A stretch of 64,000 nt of DNA from Collinsella aerofaciens (lineage in GTDB: Bacteria > Actinomycetota > Coriobacteriia > Coriobacteriales > Coriobacteriaceae), in the NCBI RefSeq assembly GCF_028209395.1, contig NZ_JAQLDQ010000007.1, forward strand, positions 11,222 through 75,221, read 5' to 3'. Shown here piece by piece: positions 9,349 through 17,472 of the stretch (within the stretch, counting starts at the first letter, position 1; each line of letters starts with the position of its first letter). The notes under the pieces are model-generated. The model was not told the origin of the DNA. It did no database searches and worked only from the letters and a program-made list of their open reading frames with translations. The position numbers were made by a program, and so were the translations under genes.

Positions 9349-10670
9349 TCGACACCGAGCACGTTAAATGCGACACCTGTACCGCCCCCGAGCCCATGGA
9401 GCTCGACGCCAGCGACGAGGCTTCGCGCGGCTGGCCCACCGTGGACATCGAGACCAACCCCTACAAGGGCGAGTTCCCGCTGTTCCAGCAGCACCCCGAG
9501 ATCGCTTTCCTCGATAGCGCCGCCACCGCGCAGCGCCCTGCCCGTGTGCTCGACGCCGAACGCGACTTCTACCAGCGCATGAACGCCAACCCCCTGCGCG
9601 GCCTGTACTCGCTGTCCGTCGAGGCCACCGACGCCATCGCGAAGGTCCGCCAGCAGATCGCTGACCTCATCGGCGCCTCACAGGCCAACGAGGTCGTCTT
9701 CACCCGCAACACGAGCGAGTCGCTCAACCTGGTCGCTAAGAGCTTTGCGCCCACAGTGCTCGAACCGGGCGACGAGGTCGTCATCACCATCATGGAGCAC
9801 CACTCCAACCTGATTCCGTGGCAGCAGGTCTGCCGCGAGACCGGCGCCAAGCTCGTCTACCTCTACCCCACCAAGACCGGCCAGCTCACCACCGAGGAGG
9901 TTCTTGCCAAGGTGGGTCCCAAGACCAAGATCCTAGCCGTGGGACAGGTCTCCAACGTGCTGGGCGTCGAGAACCCGGTCAAGAACCTCGGCAAACTCGT
10001 GCACAAGTACGGCGGCTACCTGGTCGTCGACGGCGCGCAGTCGCTGCCGCACATGCCGGTCGATGTGGCCGACCTGGGCGCCGACTTCTTTGCCTTTAGT
10101 GCGCACAAGGCCATGGGCCCCATGGGCATCGGCGTGCTGTGGGGCAAAATGGACCTGCTCAACGCCATGCCGCCCATGCTTACCGGCGGCGAGATGATCG
10201 ATTCGGTCACCGAGCAGAACGCTGTCTGGGCTCCCGTCCCCGAGAAGTTCGAGGCCGGCACGCAGGACGCCGCCGGCATCTTCGCCACGGGCGCCGCACT
10301 CGATTACCTGGTCAACACGGTGGGTTACGAGAACATCCAGGCCCGCGAGCAGGCACTCGTCCACTATCTGATGGGCGAACTCATGCAGCTCGACTTTGTC
10401 CAGATCATCGGCTCCATCTATTGGGACAACCACCACGGCGTCGTGAGCTTTAACGTCAAGGGCATCCACCCGCACGACGTAGCGAGCATCATGGACATGG
10501 ACGGCGTCTGCATTCGCGCCGGCCACCACTGTGCGCAGCCGCTGCTCACCTGGCTGGGCGTCGAGAACCTTGCCTGCTGCCGCGCCAGCGTGGCCTTCTA
10601 CAACGACAAGGCCGATATCGACAAGTTCATCGCCGGCCTGCATCACGTTTGGAGCACGTTCAATGGGTAA
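9345..10670 (+). CDS. sufS: Cysteine desulfurase SufS (class V aminotransferase fold)
   Basis: A 441-residue PLP enzyme that takes sulfur from L-cysteine and supplies it for Fe-S assembly. HHSNLIPWQQ, the PLP-lysine segment FAFSAHKAMGPMGIGVLWG and the persulfide cysteine loop RAGHHCAQPLLTWLG are diagnostic of the SufS group. An N-terminal extension of about 40 residues precedes the fold and contains CDTC, which ordinary SufS lacks. sufU follows with an 8-base overlap, fitting the Gram-positive arrangement in which SufU accepts the SufS persulfide sulfur. Confidence 0.96.
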   Translation: MIDTEHVKCDTCTAPEPMELDASDEASRGWPTVDIETNPYKGEFPLFQQHPEIAFLDSAATAQRPARVLDAERDFYQRMNANPLRGLYSLSVEATDAIAKVRQQIADLIGASQANEVVFTRNTSESLNLVAKSFAPTVLEPGDEVVITIMEHHSNLIPWQQVCRETGAKLVYLYPTKTGQLTTEEVLAKVGPKTKILAVGQVSNVLGVENPVKNLGKLVHKYGGYLVVDGAQSLPHMPVDVADLGADFFAFSAHKAMGPMGIGVLWGKMDLLNAMPPMLTGGEMIDSVTEQNAVWAPVPEKFEAGTQDAAGIFATGAALDYLVNTVGYENIQAREQALVHYLMGELMQLDFVQIIGSIYWDNHHGVVSFNVKGIHPHDVASIMDMDGVCIRAGHHCAQPLLTWLGVENLACCRASVAFYNDKADIDKFIAGLHHVWSTFNG

Positions 10671-11097
10671 TCTGTACACCTCCACCACGTTTATGGAGCA
10701 CAACTCGCACCCCGACTACAAGTACGAGATGGACGCCCCCACGCACGAGCACGACGGCATCAACCCCAGCTGCGGAGACGAGCTCACCTTGCAGCTACGT
10801 GTCGAGAACAACGTGATCGAGGAGGCCTCCTTTACCGGCCACGGCTGCGCCATCAGCCAGGCAAGCGCCGACATCATGGCCGACCTCATCACCGGCGAGA
10901 CCGTCGAGGAAGCTCGCCGCTTGGCAGAGCTCTTCCTCGCCATGATCCGCGGCGAGCAGCTCTCCGAGGAGGACTTGGAAGACCTGGACGAGGCCGCCCA
11001 GCTCCAGGACATCTCGCACATGCCCGCCCGCGTCAAATGCGCCGAGCTCGCCTGGCGCACCCTCGACGGCATGCTCACGGGACAAAATAATCAGTAG
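10663..11097 (+). CDS. sufU: Zinc-dependent sulfurtransferase SufU
   Basis: A 144-residue SufU/IscU-fold protein. Cysteines lie in SCGDELTL, GHGCAISQAS and VKCAEL, matching the three conserved cysteines that, with the CGD aspartate, bind zinc and accept sulfur from SufS. The insertion between the second and third cysteine is the feature separating SufU from IscU. The frame stays open upstream inside sufS, but ATG 10663 starts the family sequence. Last gene of the operon. Confidence 0.95.
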   Translation: MGNLYTSTTFMEHNSHPDYKYEMDAPTHEHDGINPSCGDELTLQLRVENNVIEEASFTGHGCAISQASADIMADLITGETVEEARRLAELFLAMIRGEQLSEEDLEDLDEAAQLQDISHMPARVKCAELAWRTLDGMLTGQNNQ

Positions 11098-11107
11098 TAT
11101 TTGTCCC
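11079..11107. promoter_or_regulatory. Inverted repeat at the sufU stop codon
   Basis: GGGACAAA (11079-11086) and TTTGTCCC (11100-11107) flank the sufU stop codon. The half-sites match those upstream of the Rrf2/IscR gene, with 13 rather than 10 bases between them. Function unknown. Confidence 0.35.
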
Positions 11108-11125
11108 AAATCTTAAGAATTTTGT

Positions 11126-11164
11126 TGGCCGAATCGCTTGACAAGAGTGGTTCGGCCATTTTCT
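11126..11164 (+). terminator. Terminator of the suf operon
   Basis: A GGCCGAATC / GGTTCGGCC stem with one wobble pair and a loop of about 13 bases is followed by ATTTTCT, 30 bases after sufU. Confidence 0.75.
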
Positions 11165-11963
11165 ATTCCGAGCCCTCAGCCTGAGCATTCACCCGAACAT
11201 AAGCGCGCACGATACGAGAGACGGTACTCTTGCTGATTCCCGTATATCGTTCGATCTCGCGCACCGTGTAGCCGACATCGTGCAGGGCGAAAATGATTCC
11301 ATCTCGCCGCGAGGGCGCTACGGTCTTGAGTTCGTTGAGCGGCACGCCCAGGCGCTTCGCCATCTTGTCGGCAAACGCACGCCGCTCCCACTCTGTCTCA
11401 TCCATATCGTGAATCACCGGATCGGAACCATCGGGCATCGACAGAGAATAATCCAGAAACCCCTTGGCAGACTCAAAGAGCTCAAGCACACAAGAAGGGT
11501 CCGAAAATCCCCTCGTCGTATCGTTGTCATACGCTCTCAGATACTCGGCAAAGCTGCTCCAGGGATAACGCTCGATCAGGGCGATACCCGCCTCCTGCGG
11601 ATTAGCGTGAACATAGCGAATGGCAGCCATTAGATAACGGTCGGTATCGAGCGAGCGCCGGTCAAAACGGTTCTGGAACAGATGACCCGTGCGCCCCGTG
11701 CGCTTATTGAACCGCCGCGCGTACGTCAAAAGCAGCCGGTGCATCGCCGCGCTCATCGCGTCCTCGTAATCTGCAAGCACCAGATGCACGTGATTGCCCA
11801 TAAGGCACCAGGCGATAACCGTCACGCCCGCCTCGCGGCAGCACTCGCGCATCAGCTCCAAAAACTCCCACCGGTCTTCATCGCCCTCAAAGATGAGCTG
11901 CTTGCCCACACCGCGGGCACAGACATGGTAAAAGCCGGTAACCGTTCTCCAAACGCGCTGCAT
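11163..11963 (-). CDS. REP-associated tyrosine transposase (RAYT, Y1/HUH family)
   Basis: A 266-residue single-strand DNA transposase-like protein of the TnpA-REP group. It has the metal-binding HVH (residues 58-60 in MGNHVHLVL), the catalytic tyrosine context IRYVHANP (Tyr117) and a C-terminal helix-turn-helix, TVREIERYTGISKSTVSRI. RAYTs are domesticated, usually single-copy enzymes that act on short palindromic REP sequences. The ATG at 11963 follows GAAGGGAG; the 71 codons upstream are unconvincing. No IS200-type ends are seen directly beside it, but seven REP-like palindromes lie between 27.7 and 58.7 kb. It sits between the suf operon and the GGGtGRT pair. Confidence 0.92.
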   Translation of the reverse strand: MQRVWRTVTGFYHVCARGVGKQLIFEGDEDRWEFLELMRECCREAGVTVIAWCLMGNHVHLVLADYEDAMSAAMHRLLLTYARRFNKRTGRTGHLFQNRFDRRSLDTDRYLMAAIRYVHANPQEAGIALIERYPWSSFAEYLRAYDNDTTRGFSDPSCVLELFESAKGFLDYSLSMPDGSDPVIHDMDETEWERRAFADKMAKRLGVPLNELKTVAPSRRDGIIFALHDVGYTVREIERYTGISKSTVSRIVRAYVRVNAQAEGSE

Positions 11964-12366
11964 GGCGCTCCCTTCGCCGGGATCTGATTGCCATCCAATA
12001 CAGCACGATTGAAGCGTGCCATCAAAACATTCACGCAAAACAATACACTCGCGCGGCCAAAGGCAGTAAACGGGCGGCGAACGGCACCGTTGCAACAGGT
12101 CAGACCCCGCAACGCATACAAGAGCTGACCAAAAGCTTGCCCAAGACGAACCCCCTCTACGGAAGTTCGCGACCACAGAACATATAGTTAAACCGTTTCA
12201 ATTAAAACTTCCGGACTTCTCGCTACGAAAACTGAGCCGTTCGCCGAATATTCCGTGCATTTCGCGGTATTATAGGGGCTGCATGTCATGTCCCTTTCGA
12301 AGGGTCGCCCGGCAATCGCCAGCCACGACCCCCAGACGGGACGCCAACACGATAGAGAGGAGAGGC
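11964..12366. other. Intergenic region without a supported gene
   Basis: Reading frames here lack ribosome sites and family-like sequence. TATTAT at 12268-12273 could be a -10 element for the downstream scaffold gene, but I see no good -35 hexamer. No clear repeat. Confidence 0.4.
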
Positions 12367-13101
12367 ATGCAGTACTCACAGGAAGTGGAGAACATGTGCC
12401 CCGTTGCCAAGGGTGCATACCACGGCCCCGCACCCATCCCCGAGGAGGGCAAGTGGGTCCAGGCTAAGGAGATTTCCGACATCTCCGGTCTTACGCACGG
12501 TGTGGGTTGGTGCGCACCTCAGCAGGGCGCCTGCAAGCTCACGCTGAACGTCAAGGACGGCATCATCGAGGAGGCCCTCGTTGAGACCATCGGCTGCTCG
12601 GGCATGACCCACTCTGCCGCCATGGCTTCCGAGATCCTTCCCGGTAAGACCATCCTCGAGGCCCTCAACACCGACCTCGTCTGCGACGCCATCAACGTTG
12701 CTATGCGCGAGATCTTCCTGCAGATCGTTTACGGCCGCAGCCAGACCGCGTTCTCCGAGGGCGGCCTGCCCGTGGGCGCCTCCCTCGACGACCTCGGCAA
12801 GGGCCTTCGCTCTCAGGTCGGCACCATGTTCGGCACCAAGGCCAAGGGCGCTCGTTACCTCGAGCTCGCTCAGGGCTACGTCACCCGCATGGCTCTCAAC
12901 GACAAGAACGAGATCATCGCATTCGAGTTCCTGAACCTCGGCAAGTTCACCGACGCCGTCAAGGCCGGCAAGACCCCCGAGGAGGCCATCGCTGGCGCTA
13001 TGGGCCACTATGGTCAGTGGGAGAACGCTGCCAAGTACATCGACCCGCGCACCGACGAGGAGACTCACTCCGTCGCCAGCGTGTTCCCGGTTCACGAGTA
13101 G
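12367..13101 (+). CDS. Iron-sulfur cluster scaffold-like protein paired with GGGtGRT protein
   Basis: A 244-residue protein with an N-terminal U-type (NifU/IscU-like) scaffold region. Cysteines occur in GWCAPQQGACKLTL and ETIGCSGMTHSAAMASEIL, at positions like the first two scaffold cysteines; a canonical third cysteine is not obvious. A further C-terminal domain, about residues 130-244, includes KFTDAVKAGKTPEEAI. The ATG at 12367 follows AGAGAGGAGAGG; the 28 upstream codons are rejected. The GGGtGRT gene follows after 18 bases, so the two are probably co-transcribed. A role in specialised Fe-S assembly or sulfur handling is inferred from family naming only. Confidence 0.82.
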   Translation: MQYSQEVENMCPVAKGAYHGPAPIPEEGKWVQAKEISDISGLTHGVGWCAPQQGACKLTLNVKDGIIEEALVETIGCSGMTHSAAMASEILPGKTILEALNTDLVCDAINVAMREIFLQIVYGRSQTAFSEGGLPVGASLDDLGKGLRSQVGTMFGTKAKGARYLELAQGYVTRMALNDKNEIIAFEFLNLGKFTDAVKAGKTPEEAIAGAMGHYGQWENAAKYIDPRTDEETHSVASVFPVHE

Positions 13102-13119
13102 AAAGGGAGGGAAATAACT

Positions 13120-14124
13120 ATGACTGTTACGTTCGAAGGTTACGAGCGCCGCGCTGACAAGATCAACAAGTGCCTCGCCGACAACGGCATCGCCTCCCTC
13201 GAGGAAGCTCTGCAGATCTGCACCGACAAGGGCTTCAACCCGCGTGAGATCGTCAACAACACCCAGTCCATCGCCTTCCAGAACGCCGAGTGGGCCTACA
13301 CCCTCGGCTGCGCTCTCGCTGTCAAGCGTGGCGCCAAGACCGCTTCTGAGGCTGCCGCCATCATCGGCGAGGGCATCCAGGCCTTCACCGTTCCCGGCTC
13401 CGTCGCTGAGGACCGCAAGGTCGGTCTGGGCCACGGCAACCTGGGCGCTATGCTGCTCTCCGACGACACCGAGTGCTTCGCCTTCCTGGCCGGCCATGAG
13501 TCCTTCGCTGCCGCTGAGGGCGCTATCGGCCTGGCTCTGAACGCCAACAAGGCTCGCAAGAAGCCGCTGCGCGTTATCCTTAACGGTCTGGGCAAGGACG
13601 CCGCCCAGATCATCGCCCGCATCAACGGCTTCACCTATGTGAAGACCCAGTTCGACTACTACACGGGCGAGCTCAAGGTCGTCGAGACCATCCCCTACTC
13701 CGATGGTCCCCGCGCTGCCGTTAACTGCTACGGCTCCGACGACGTCCGCGAGGGCGTTGCCATCATGTGGCACGAGAACGTCGACATCTCGATCACCGGT
13801 AACTCCACCAACCCCACGCGCTTCCAGCACCCCGTCGCTGGCACCTACAAGAAGGAGCGCATCGAGGCTGGCAAGAAGTACTTCTCCGTCGCTTCTGGTG
13901 GCGGCACTGGCCGTACCCTGCACCCGGACAACATGGGCGCCGGCCCTGCCTCTTACGGCATGACCGACACCATGGGCCGCATGCACTCCGACGCCCAGTT
14001 CGCCGGTTCTTCCTCCGTGCCTGCGCACGTTGACATGATGGGTCTCATCGGCATGGGCAACAACCCCATGGTCGGTGCCACCGTCGCCTGCGCTGTCGCC
14101 GTCGAGGAGGCCCTCAAGGCCTAA
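13120..14124 (+). CDS. GGGtGRT protein (uncharacterised conserved family)
   Basis: A 334-residue soluble protein recognised from its namesake motif SVASGGGTGRTLHP at about residues 266-279. Other conserved-looking blocks are KVGLGHGNLGAML, FAFLAGHESFAAAEGAIGLA and DMMGLIGMGNNPMVGATVA. The glycine-rich loops suggest nucleotide or cofactor binding, but I recognise no known fold. The ribosome site is AAGGGAGG. Codon use is very regular, with frequent CTC and AAG, which suggests strong expression. It is consistently paired with the scaffold-like gene in gut anaerobes as far as I recall; its reaction is unknown to me. Confidence 0.85.
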   Translation: MTVTFEGYERRADKINKCLADNGIASLEEALQICTDKGFNPREIVNNTQSIAFQNAEWAYTLGCALAVKRGAKTASEAAAIIGEGIQAFTVPGSVAEDRKVGLGHGNLGAMLLSDDTECFAFLAGHESFAAAEGAIGLALNANKARKKPLRVILNGLGKDAAQIIARINGFTYVKTQFDYYTGELKVVETIPYSDGPRAAVNCYGSDDVREGVAIMWHENVDISITGNSTNPTRFQHPVAGTYKKERIEAGKKYFSVASGGGTGRTLHPDNMGAGPASYGMTDTMGRMHSDAQFAGSSSVPAHVDMMGLIGMGNNPMVGATVACAVAVEEALKA

Positions 14125-14159
14125 TCGCGCCCGCGCGATGCTCATATAGTTGAGCTTTG

Positions 14160-14194
14160 GAGCCGCTACCTTTCGAGGTAGCGGCTCTTTTTGT
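14160..14194 (+). terminator. Terminator of the scaffold-GGGtGRT operon
   Basis: A near-perfect 12-bp stem (GAGCCGCTACCT / AGGTAGCGGCTC) with a TTCG loop is followed by TTTTTG. It begins 35 bases after the stop. Confidence 0.93.
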
Positions 14195-14380
14195 TTGCGC
14201 TGCTGCAGGGTGGCTAACGCCAATATATCAGTTGGGGCGATATACGAGATGTGATGAAATGGAGCATCAGAACGCCCATGACGCCCACCTGCCATATGTG
14301 CCCTTTACCGATTTGCCGAGTCTTTGCGGCCCCATTGCCGATCACCCGTGCGACAATGCGCCGGACGAGAAAGGAATCCG

Positions 14381-15907
14381 ATGGAATCGACTGATGTACT
14401 GGTAATTGGATCTGGCATTGCGGGACTTTGCGCCGCCATCGAAGCGGCACGCACGGGTGCAACCGTCACTGTGGCAAGCGCCGGCAAGACTATGAGTGGA
14501 TCGAGCTTCTTCCCCGGAACCTGGGGCCTGGGGCTTATCGGACCCGTTAACGAAGACGACGAACAAGACTTCATCGACACCATCCAGACCGTTGGTGGCG
14601 GCGTCGCCGACCCCGAGCTTGTCCAGACGTTTGTCCGCGGCATTCCCCGGGCAATTGAATGGCTCGAGCAAGACCTGGGCGTTGAGCTTCAACGCCCACA
14701 AAATGCCGAGAGCGCCCAGCAAAAGCAATTTATCCCCTGCTTTGACCACAAGACGCGCATGTGGCGCGGCCTCACCCGTAAGCCCCTTGAGGACGCTCTG
14801 ACGACCCGGATCGAGTCACTCGGCATTCGCCTGCTCCCCCGCCATGAGCTTATCGACCTTGTTGAGGACACGAACGGTAGAATAACCGGAACCGTGCTCT
14901 ACGACCTCACCGAAAATCGAATCGTGCCCTTTGCTGCCAAGGCCACGATCATCGCAACCGGTGGCACAGGCGGCCTGTTCGAGCGCAGCCTTACGTCGGC
15001 TGATGTGCTCAGCTCCTCGCAGGCCATCGCGCTGGCGCACGGCGCAACACTTACTAATATAGAGTTCATGCAGATGATGCCCGGTTTCATCGAGCCCAAG
15101 CGCAACCTGGTCTTCAACGAGAAAACCTGGCGCTACGTACATGTAGACCAGCCGGTAGATATTGCCGACGACAAGCTGGACGACCTGCTTGAGCAACGCT
15201 CCGGATACGGTCCCTTCACTTCGCGTCTGGATTCTCGCGCTATCGACCTAGCCATCGACCAAGCGGGAGCCGAAGGCCTGGCGCTCCACTACGATTTCCC
15301 CCGCGAGGATGTCCCAGAGTTTGTGCAGACCTTTGCCACCTGGCTGCAAGACGAGCACGGCATCGCGCCGACCGACGAGATGCGCGTGGCGATGTATGCC
15401 CACGCCGCCAACGGCGGTATCAAGATCGATAAGACCGCGCAAACGGGCGTTGAGGGCCTCTACGCTTGCGGTGAGGCGACAGGCGGCATGCACGGCGCCG
15501 ACCGCATCGGCGGCTTGTCGAGTGCCAATGGCATCGTGTTCGGGCGCATTGCGGGCGCATCGGCAGCCCAAGCAGCGCTGGACGCTCCTGAGGCGGCCGC
15601 ACCGATGGATATCGCCCTCCCCCAGCATGGCATAGCTACAGCAGACGCCGAGCGCCTGACCCGCTGCCTCAAACGCACAATGAGTACCTACTGCATGATC
15701 AACAGGACCGAAGCGGGTCTATCCAAGGCCCTGCAACAGCTTGAAAGCCTGCAAGACGACGCAACGGCGCTGAGCAAGCCGTATGCCAACGACAGCGAAG
15801 TCGCAGCCCTCGCCCGCCTGCAATCGCAGATTCAACTAGCACGGGAAATGATCAAAGCCATGCGTAAGCGAACCGAAGGCCTCGGATCGCACTATCGAGC
15901 GAATTAA
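14381..15907 (+). CDS. FAD-dependent oxidoreductase of the fumarate reductase/L-aspartate oxidase superfamily
   Basis: A 508-residue flavoprotein. The N-terminal dinucleotide fold is DVLVIGSGIAGLCAAIEAA; ATIIATGGTGGLFE and GLYACGEATGGMHGADRIGG are the FAD-contact segments of the SdhA/NadB superfamily. There is no Tat signal and no flavin-attachment heme domain, and nadA or nadC genes are not adjacent, so the substrate stays open (aspartate oxidase, GlpB-like or a fumarate-reductase-like activity). The ATG at 14381 has GAAAGGA eight bases upstream. Transcribed alone. Confidence 0.78.
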   Translation: MESTDVLVIGSGIAGLCAAIEAARTGATVTVASAGKTMSGSSFFPGTWGLGLIGPVNEDDEQDFIDTIQTVGGGVADPELVQTFVRGIPRAIEWLEQDLGVELQRPQNAESAQQKQFIPCFDHKTRMWRGLTRKPLEDALTTRIESLGIRLLPRHELIDLVEDTNGRITGTVLYDLTENRIVPFAAKATIIATGGTGGLFERSLTSADVLSSSQAIALAHGATLTNIEFMQMMPGFIEPKRNLVFNEKTWRYVHVDQPVDIADDKLDDLLEQRSGYGPFTSRLDSRAIDLAIDQAGAEGLALHYDFPREDVPEFVQTFATWLQDEHGIAPTDEMRVAMYAHAANGGIKIDKTAQTGVEGLYACGEATGGMHGADRIGGLSSANGIVFGRIAGASAAQAALDAPEAAAPMDIALPQHGIATADAERLTRCLKRTMSTYCMINRTEAGLSKALQQLESLQDDATALSKPYANDSEVAALARLQSQIQLAREMIKAMRKRTEGLGSHYRAN

Positions 15908-15951
15908 ACTGGACACCTATCTAAAGCAAAACACAACTAATCGATATCTAT

Positions 15952-15983
15952 GGGCCCCGTGAACTCGAAGTGGCACGGGGCCC
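15952..15983 (+). terminator. Stem-loop after the flavoprotein gene
   Basis: A perfect 10-bp GC-rich stem (GGGCCCCGTG / CACGGGGCCC) with a 12-base loop follows the gene by 45 bases. The following ATTCGTG is a poor U-tract, so termination efficiency is uncertain. Confidence 0.5.
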
Positions 15984-16068
15984 ATTCGTGTCCGCACGGC
16001 AGCGTATCCTAATTCTGAATACAGAGCGGGCAAAGCCCGCATAGACAATAGGCCAGCGAGGAGGAGAT

Positions 16069-16929
16069 ATGGACAGTAGAGATATCGAGAAATGGCGTGT
16101 CAAACTTGATAGCTACGCCAATGTGGAAGACGGCGTTGAGTATTGGCTCGCACGCGATTTAATGGAACCTATGGGGTACACTCGATGGGAGAACTTTGCC
16201 GAAGTTGTTAAGAGGGCAAAAGTCTCGTGCGAAACAAACAAAACTCCAGTTGATTCCCATTTTCGTGACACCACGAAAATGGTAACTGCCGGTGTCGCCG
16301 CTCGCGCGGTTAAAGACTACAAACTTACGCGCTATGCATGCTATTTAATCGCCCAGAACGGAGATTCAAACAAGCAAGAAATCGCGCTCGCACAGGCGTA
16401 CTTCGCCGTGCAGACGCGCCGGCAAGAGCTCATAGAGCAGCGCTTCGCAGAGATTCAGCGCTTGCAGGCGCGCCACTCGCTATCTGATTCAGAGATACAG
16501 CTCTCGGGTATTGCGTTCAAACGCGGCGTGGACTCCAAAGGATTCGCGATCATCAAGTCGAAGGGCGATGAAGCGTTATTCGGCGGCAGAAGCACGGCGG
16601 AAATGAAGCAACAGCTCGGCGTATCCAAGAGCTCGGCATTGGCGGACAGGCTAGCCGATGTTCTCATCAAAGCAAAGGACCTTACGAACTCGATGACGGC
16701 CTTCAACGCCGAGGAACACGACCTGTACGGTCTGGACCAGATCAAGCAAGAGCACGTCGAGAACAACACAAGCGTGCGTGGCAGCCTCATCGACCGCGGA
16801 ATTGTACCCGAGAACCTACCGCCTGCCGAAGATACAAAGAAGCTCGAACGTCGCGTGAAAGCAGACGAGAAAAAGCTCAAGGAGGGTACAGACGGATTCA
16901 CCGACCCCCAGGGCAGGCTCGACTTGTAA
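16069..16929 (+). CDS. dinD: DNA damage-inducible protein D (DinD)
   Basis: A 286-residue DinD homologue. The N-terminal BRO/KilA-like block YWLARDLMEPMGYTRWENF and the segment TRYACYLIAQNGDSNKQEIA are diagnostic. The middle reads GIAFKRGVDSKGFAIIKSKG and the C-terminus is a Lys/Glu-rich helix. In E. coli the product binds RecA filaments and limits strand exchange during the SOS response. GAGGAGGAGAT precedes the ATG. The first half is lower in GC than its neighbours, and this gene is often carried on mobile DNA, so horizontal acquisition is plausible. I could not identify a LexA box with confidence. Confidence 0.92.
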   Translation: MDSRDIEKWRVKLDSYANVEDGVEYWLARDLMEPMGYTRWENFAEVVKRAKVSCETNKTPVDSHFRDTTKMVTAGVAARAVKDYKLTRYACYLIAQNGDSNKQEIALAQAYFAVQTRRQELIEQRFAEIQRLQARHSLSDSEIQLSGIAFKRGVDSKGFAIIKSKGDEALFGGRSTAEMKQQLGVSKSSALADRLADVLIKAKDLTNSMTAFNAEEHDLYGLDQIKQEHVENNTSVRGSLIDRGIVPENLPPAEDTKKLERRVKADEKKLKEGTDGFTDPQGRLDL

Positions 16930-16971
16930 AGCGTCTGCGCCCTTACGGGTTCGGCCCCATGCGAGGTTAAT

Positions 16972-17003
16972 AAAAAAGACGGCCAACCGAAGTTGACCGT
17001 CTT
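16972..17003 (-). terminator. Terminator of the tRNA His-Lys-Lys cluster
   Basis: On the minus strand, AAGACGGTCAA and TTGGCCGTCTT pair around a six-base loop, followed by TTTTT. It lies nine bases past the last tRNA. Confidence 0.88.
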
Positions 17004-17012
17004 AACAATCTT

Positions 17013-17088
17013 TGGTGGGCCGTCAGGGGGTCGAACCCTGGACCTTGGGATTAAGAGTCCCCTGCTCTACCAACTGAGCTAACGACCC
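17013..17088 (-). tRNA. tRNA-Lys (anticodon CTT), copy 1
   Basis: A 76-base tRNA on the minus strand with acceptor arms GGGTCGT and ACGGCCC, the anticodon loop CTCTTAA giving CTT, a TTCGA T-loop and an encoded CCA end. It reads AAG lysine codons. Confidence 0.96.
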
Positions 17089-17131
17089 AAAGCTAAAGTC
17101 CGTCGTAGCGGACTTTAGAGGAGATATCGTG

Positions 17132-17207
17132 TGGTGGGCCGTCAGGGGGTCGAACCCTGGACCTTGGGATTAAGAGTCCCCTGCTCTACCAACTGAGCTA
17201 ACGACCC
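17132..17207 (-). tRNA. tRNA-Lys (anticodon CTT), copy 2
   Basis: Identical over 76 bases to the neighbouring tRNA-Lys, including the encoded CCA, and separated from it by 43 bases. A recent tandem duplication within one transcript is likely. Confidence 0.96.
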
Positions 17208-17229
17208 GATATCAACACGAAGCAAGAAC

Positions 17230-17307
17230 TGGGGTGGGTAAAGGGACTCGAACCCTCGACCTACGGGACCACAACCCGTCGCTCTAGCCAACTGAGCTAC
17301 ACCCACC
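17230..17307 (-). tRNA. tRNA-His (anticodon GTG)
   Basis: Minus-strand tRNA with anticodon loop TTGTGGT. Its acceptor end allows the extra G-1:C73 pair that marks tRNA-His, and CCA is encoded. First tRNA of the three-gene cluster. Confidence 0.95.
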
Positions 17308-17333
17308 GTGTCCTGTGCGCTTCGCGCTCGACT

Positions 17334-17362
17334 ATTATTGCAAGGAACGCCACGCGATGCAA
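17334..17362 (-). promoter_or_regulatory. Promoter of the tRNA cluster
   Basis: Minus-strand TTGCAT (17357-17362) and AATAAT (17334-17339) are 17 bases apart, placing the start about 20 bases before tRNA-His. Confidence 0.65.
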
Positions 17363-17472
17363 GCCCCAATTTTCAAGAATTTTGAAAAGAGTTTTTCAAG
17401 CGCGTTTCGAGCAATTCCCACCGGTTTCATAGGAGTAAACTTGCCCCACTGCAAATGCTCGAAAGGACAAGC

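Noticed and set aside
11163-12176. Complete IS200/IS605 element around the Y1 transposase
   Set aside because: No tnpB, no subterminal hairpin ends next to the gene, and a RAYT-type C-terminal helix-turn-helix; it fits a single-copy RAYT better.
12376-14295. 639-codon minus-strand frame opposite the scaffold/GGGtGRT pair
   Set aside because: Crosses both genes and a terminator; no recognisable protein features.
16069-17307. tRNA cluster as an attachment site for a dinD-bearing island
   Set aside because: dinD lies next to the tRNA genes, but I see no integrase and no direct repeat of a tRNA 3' end other than the intact duplicate tRNA-Lys.
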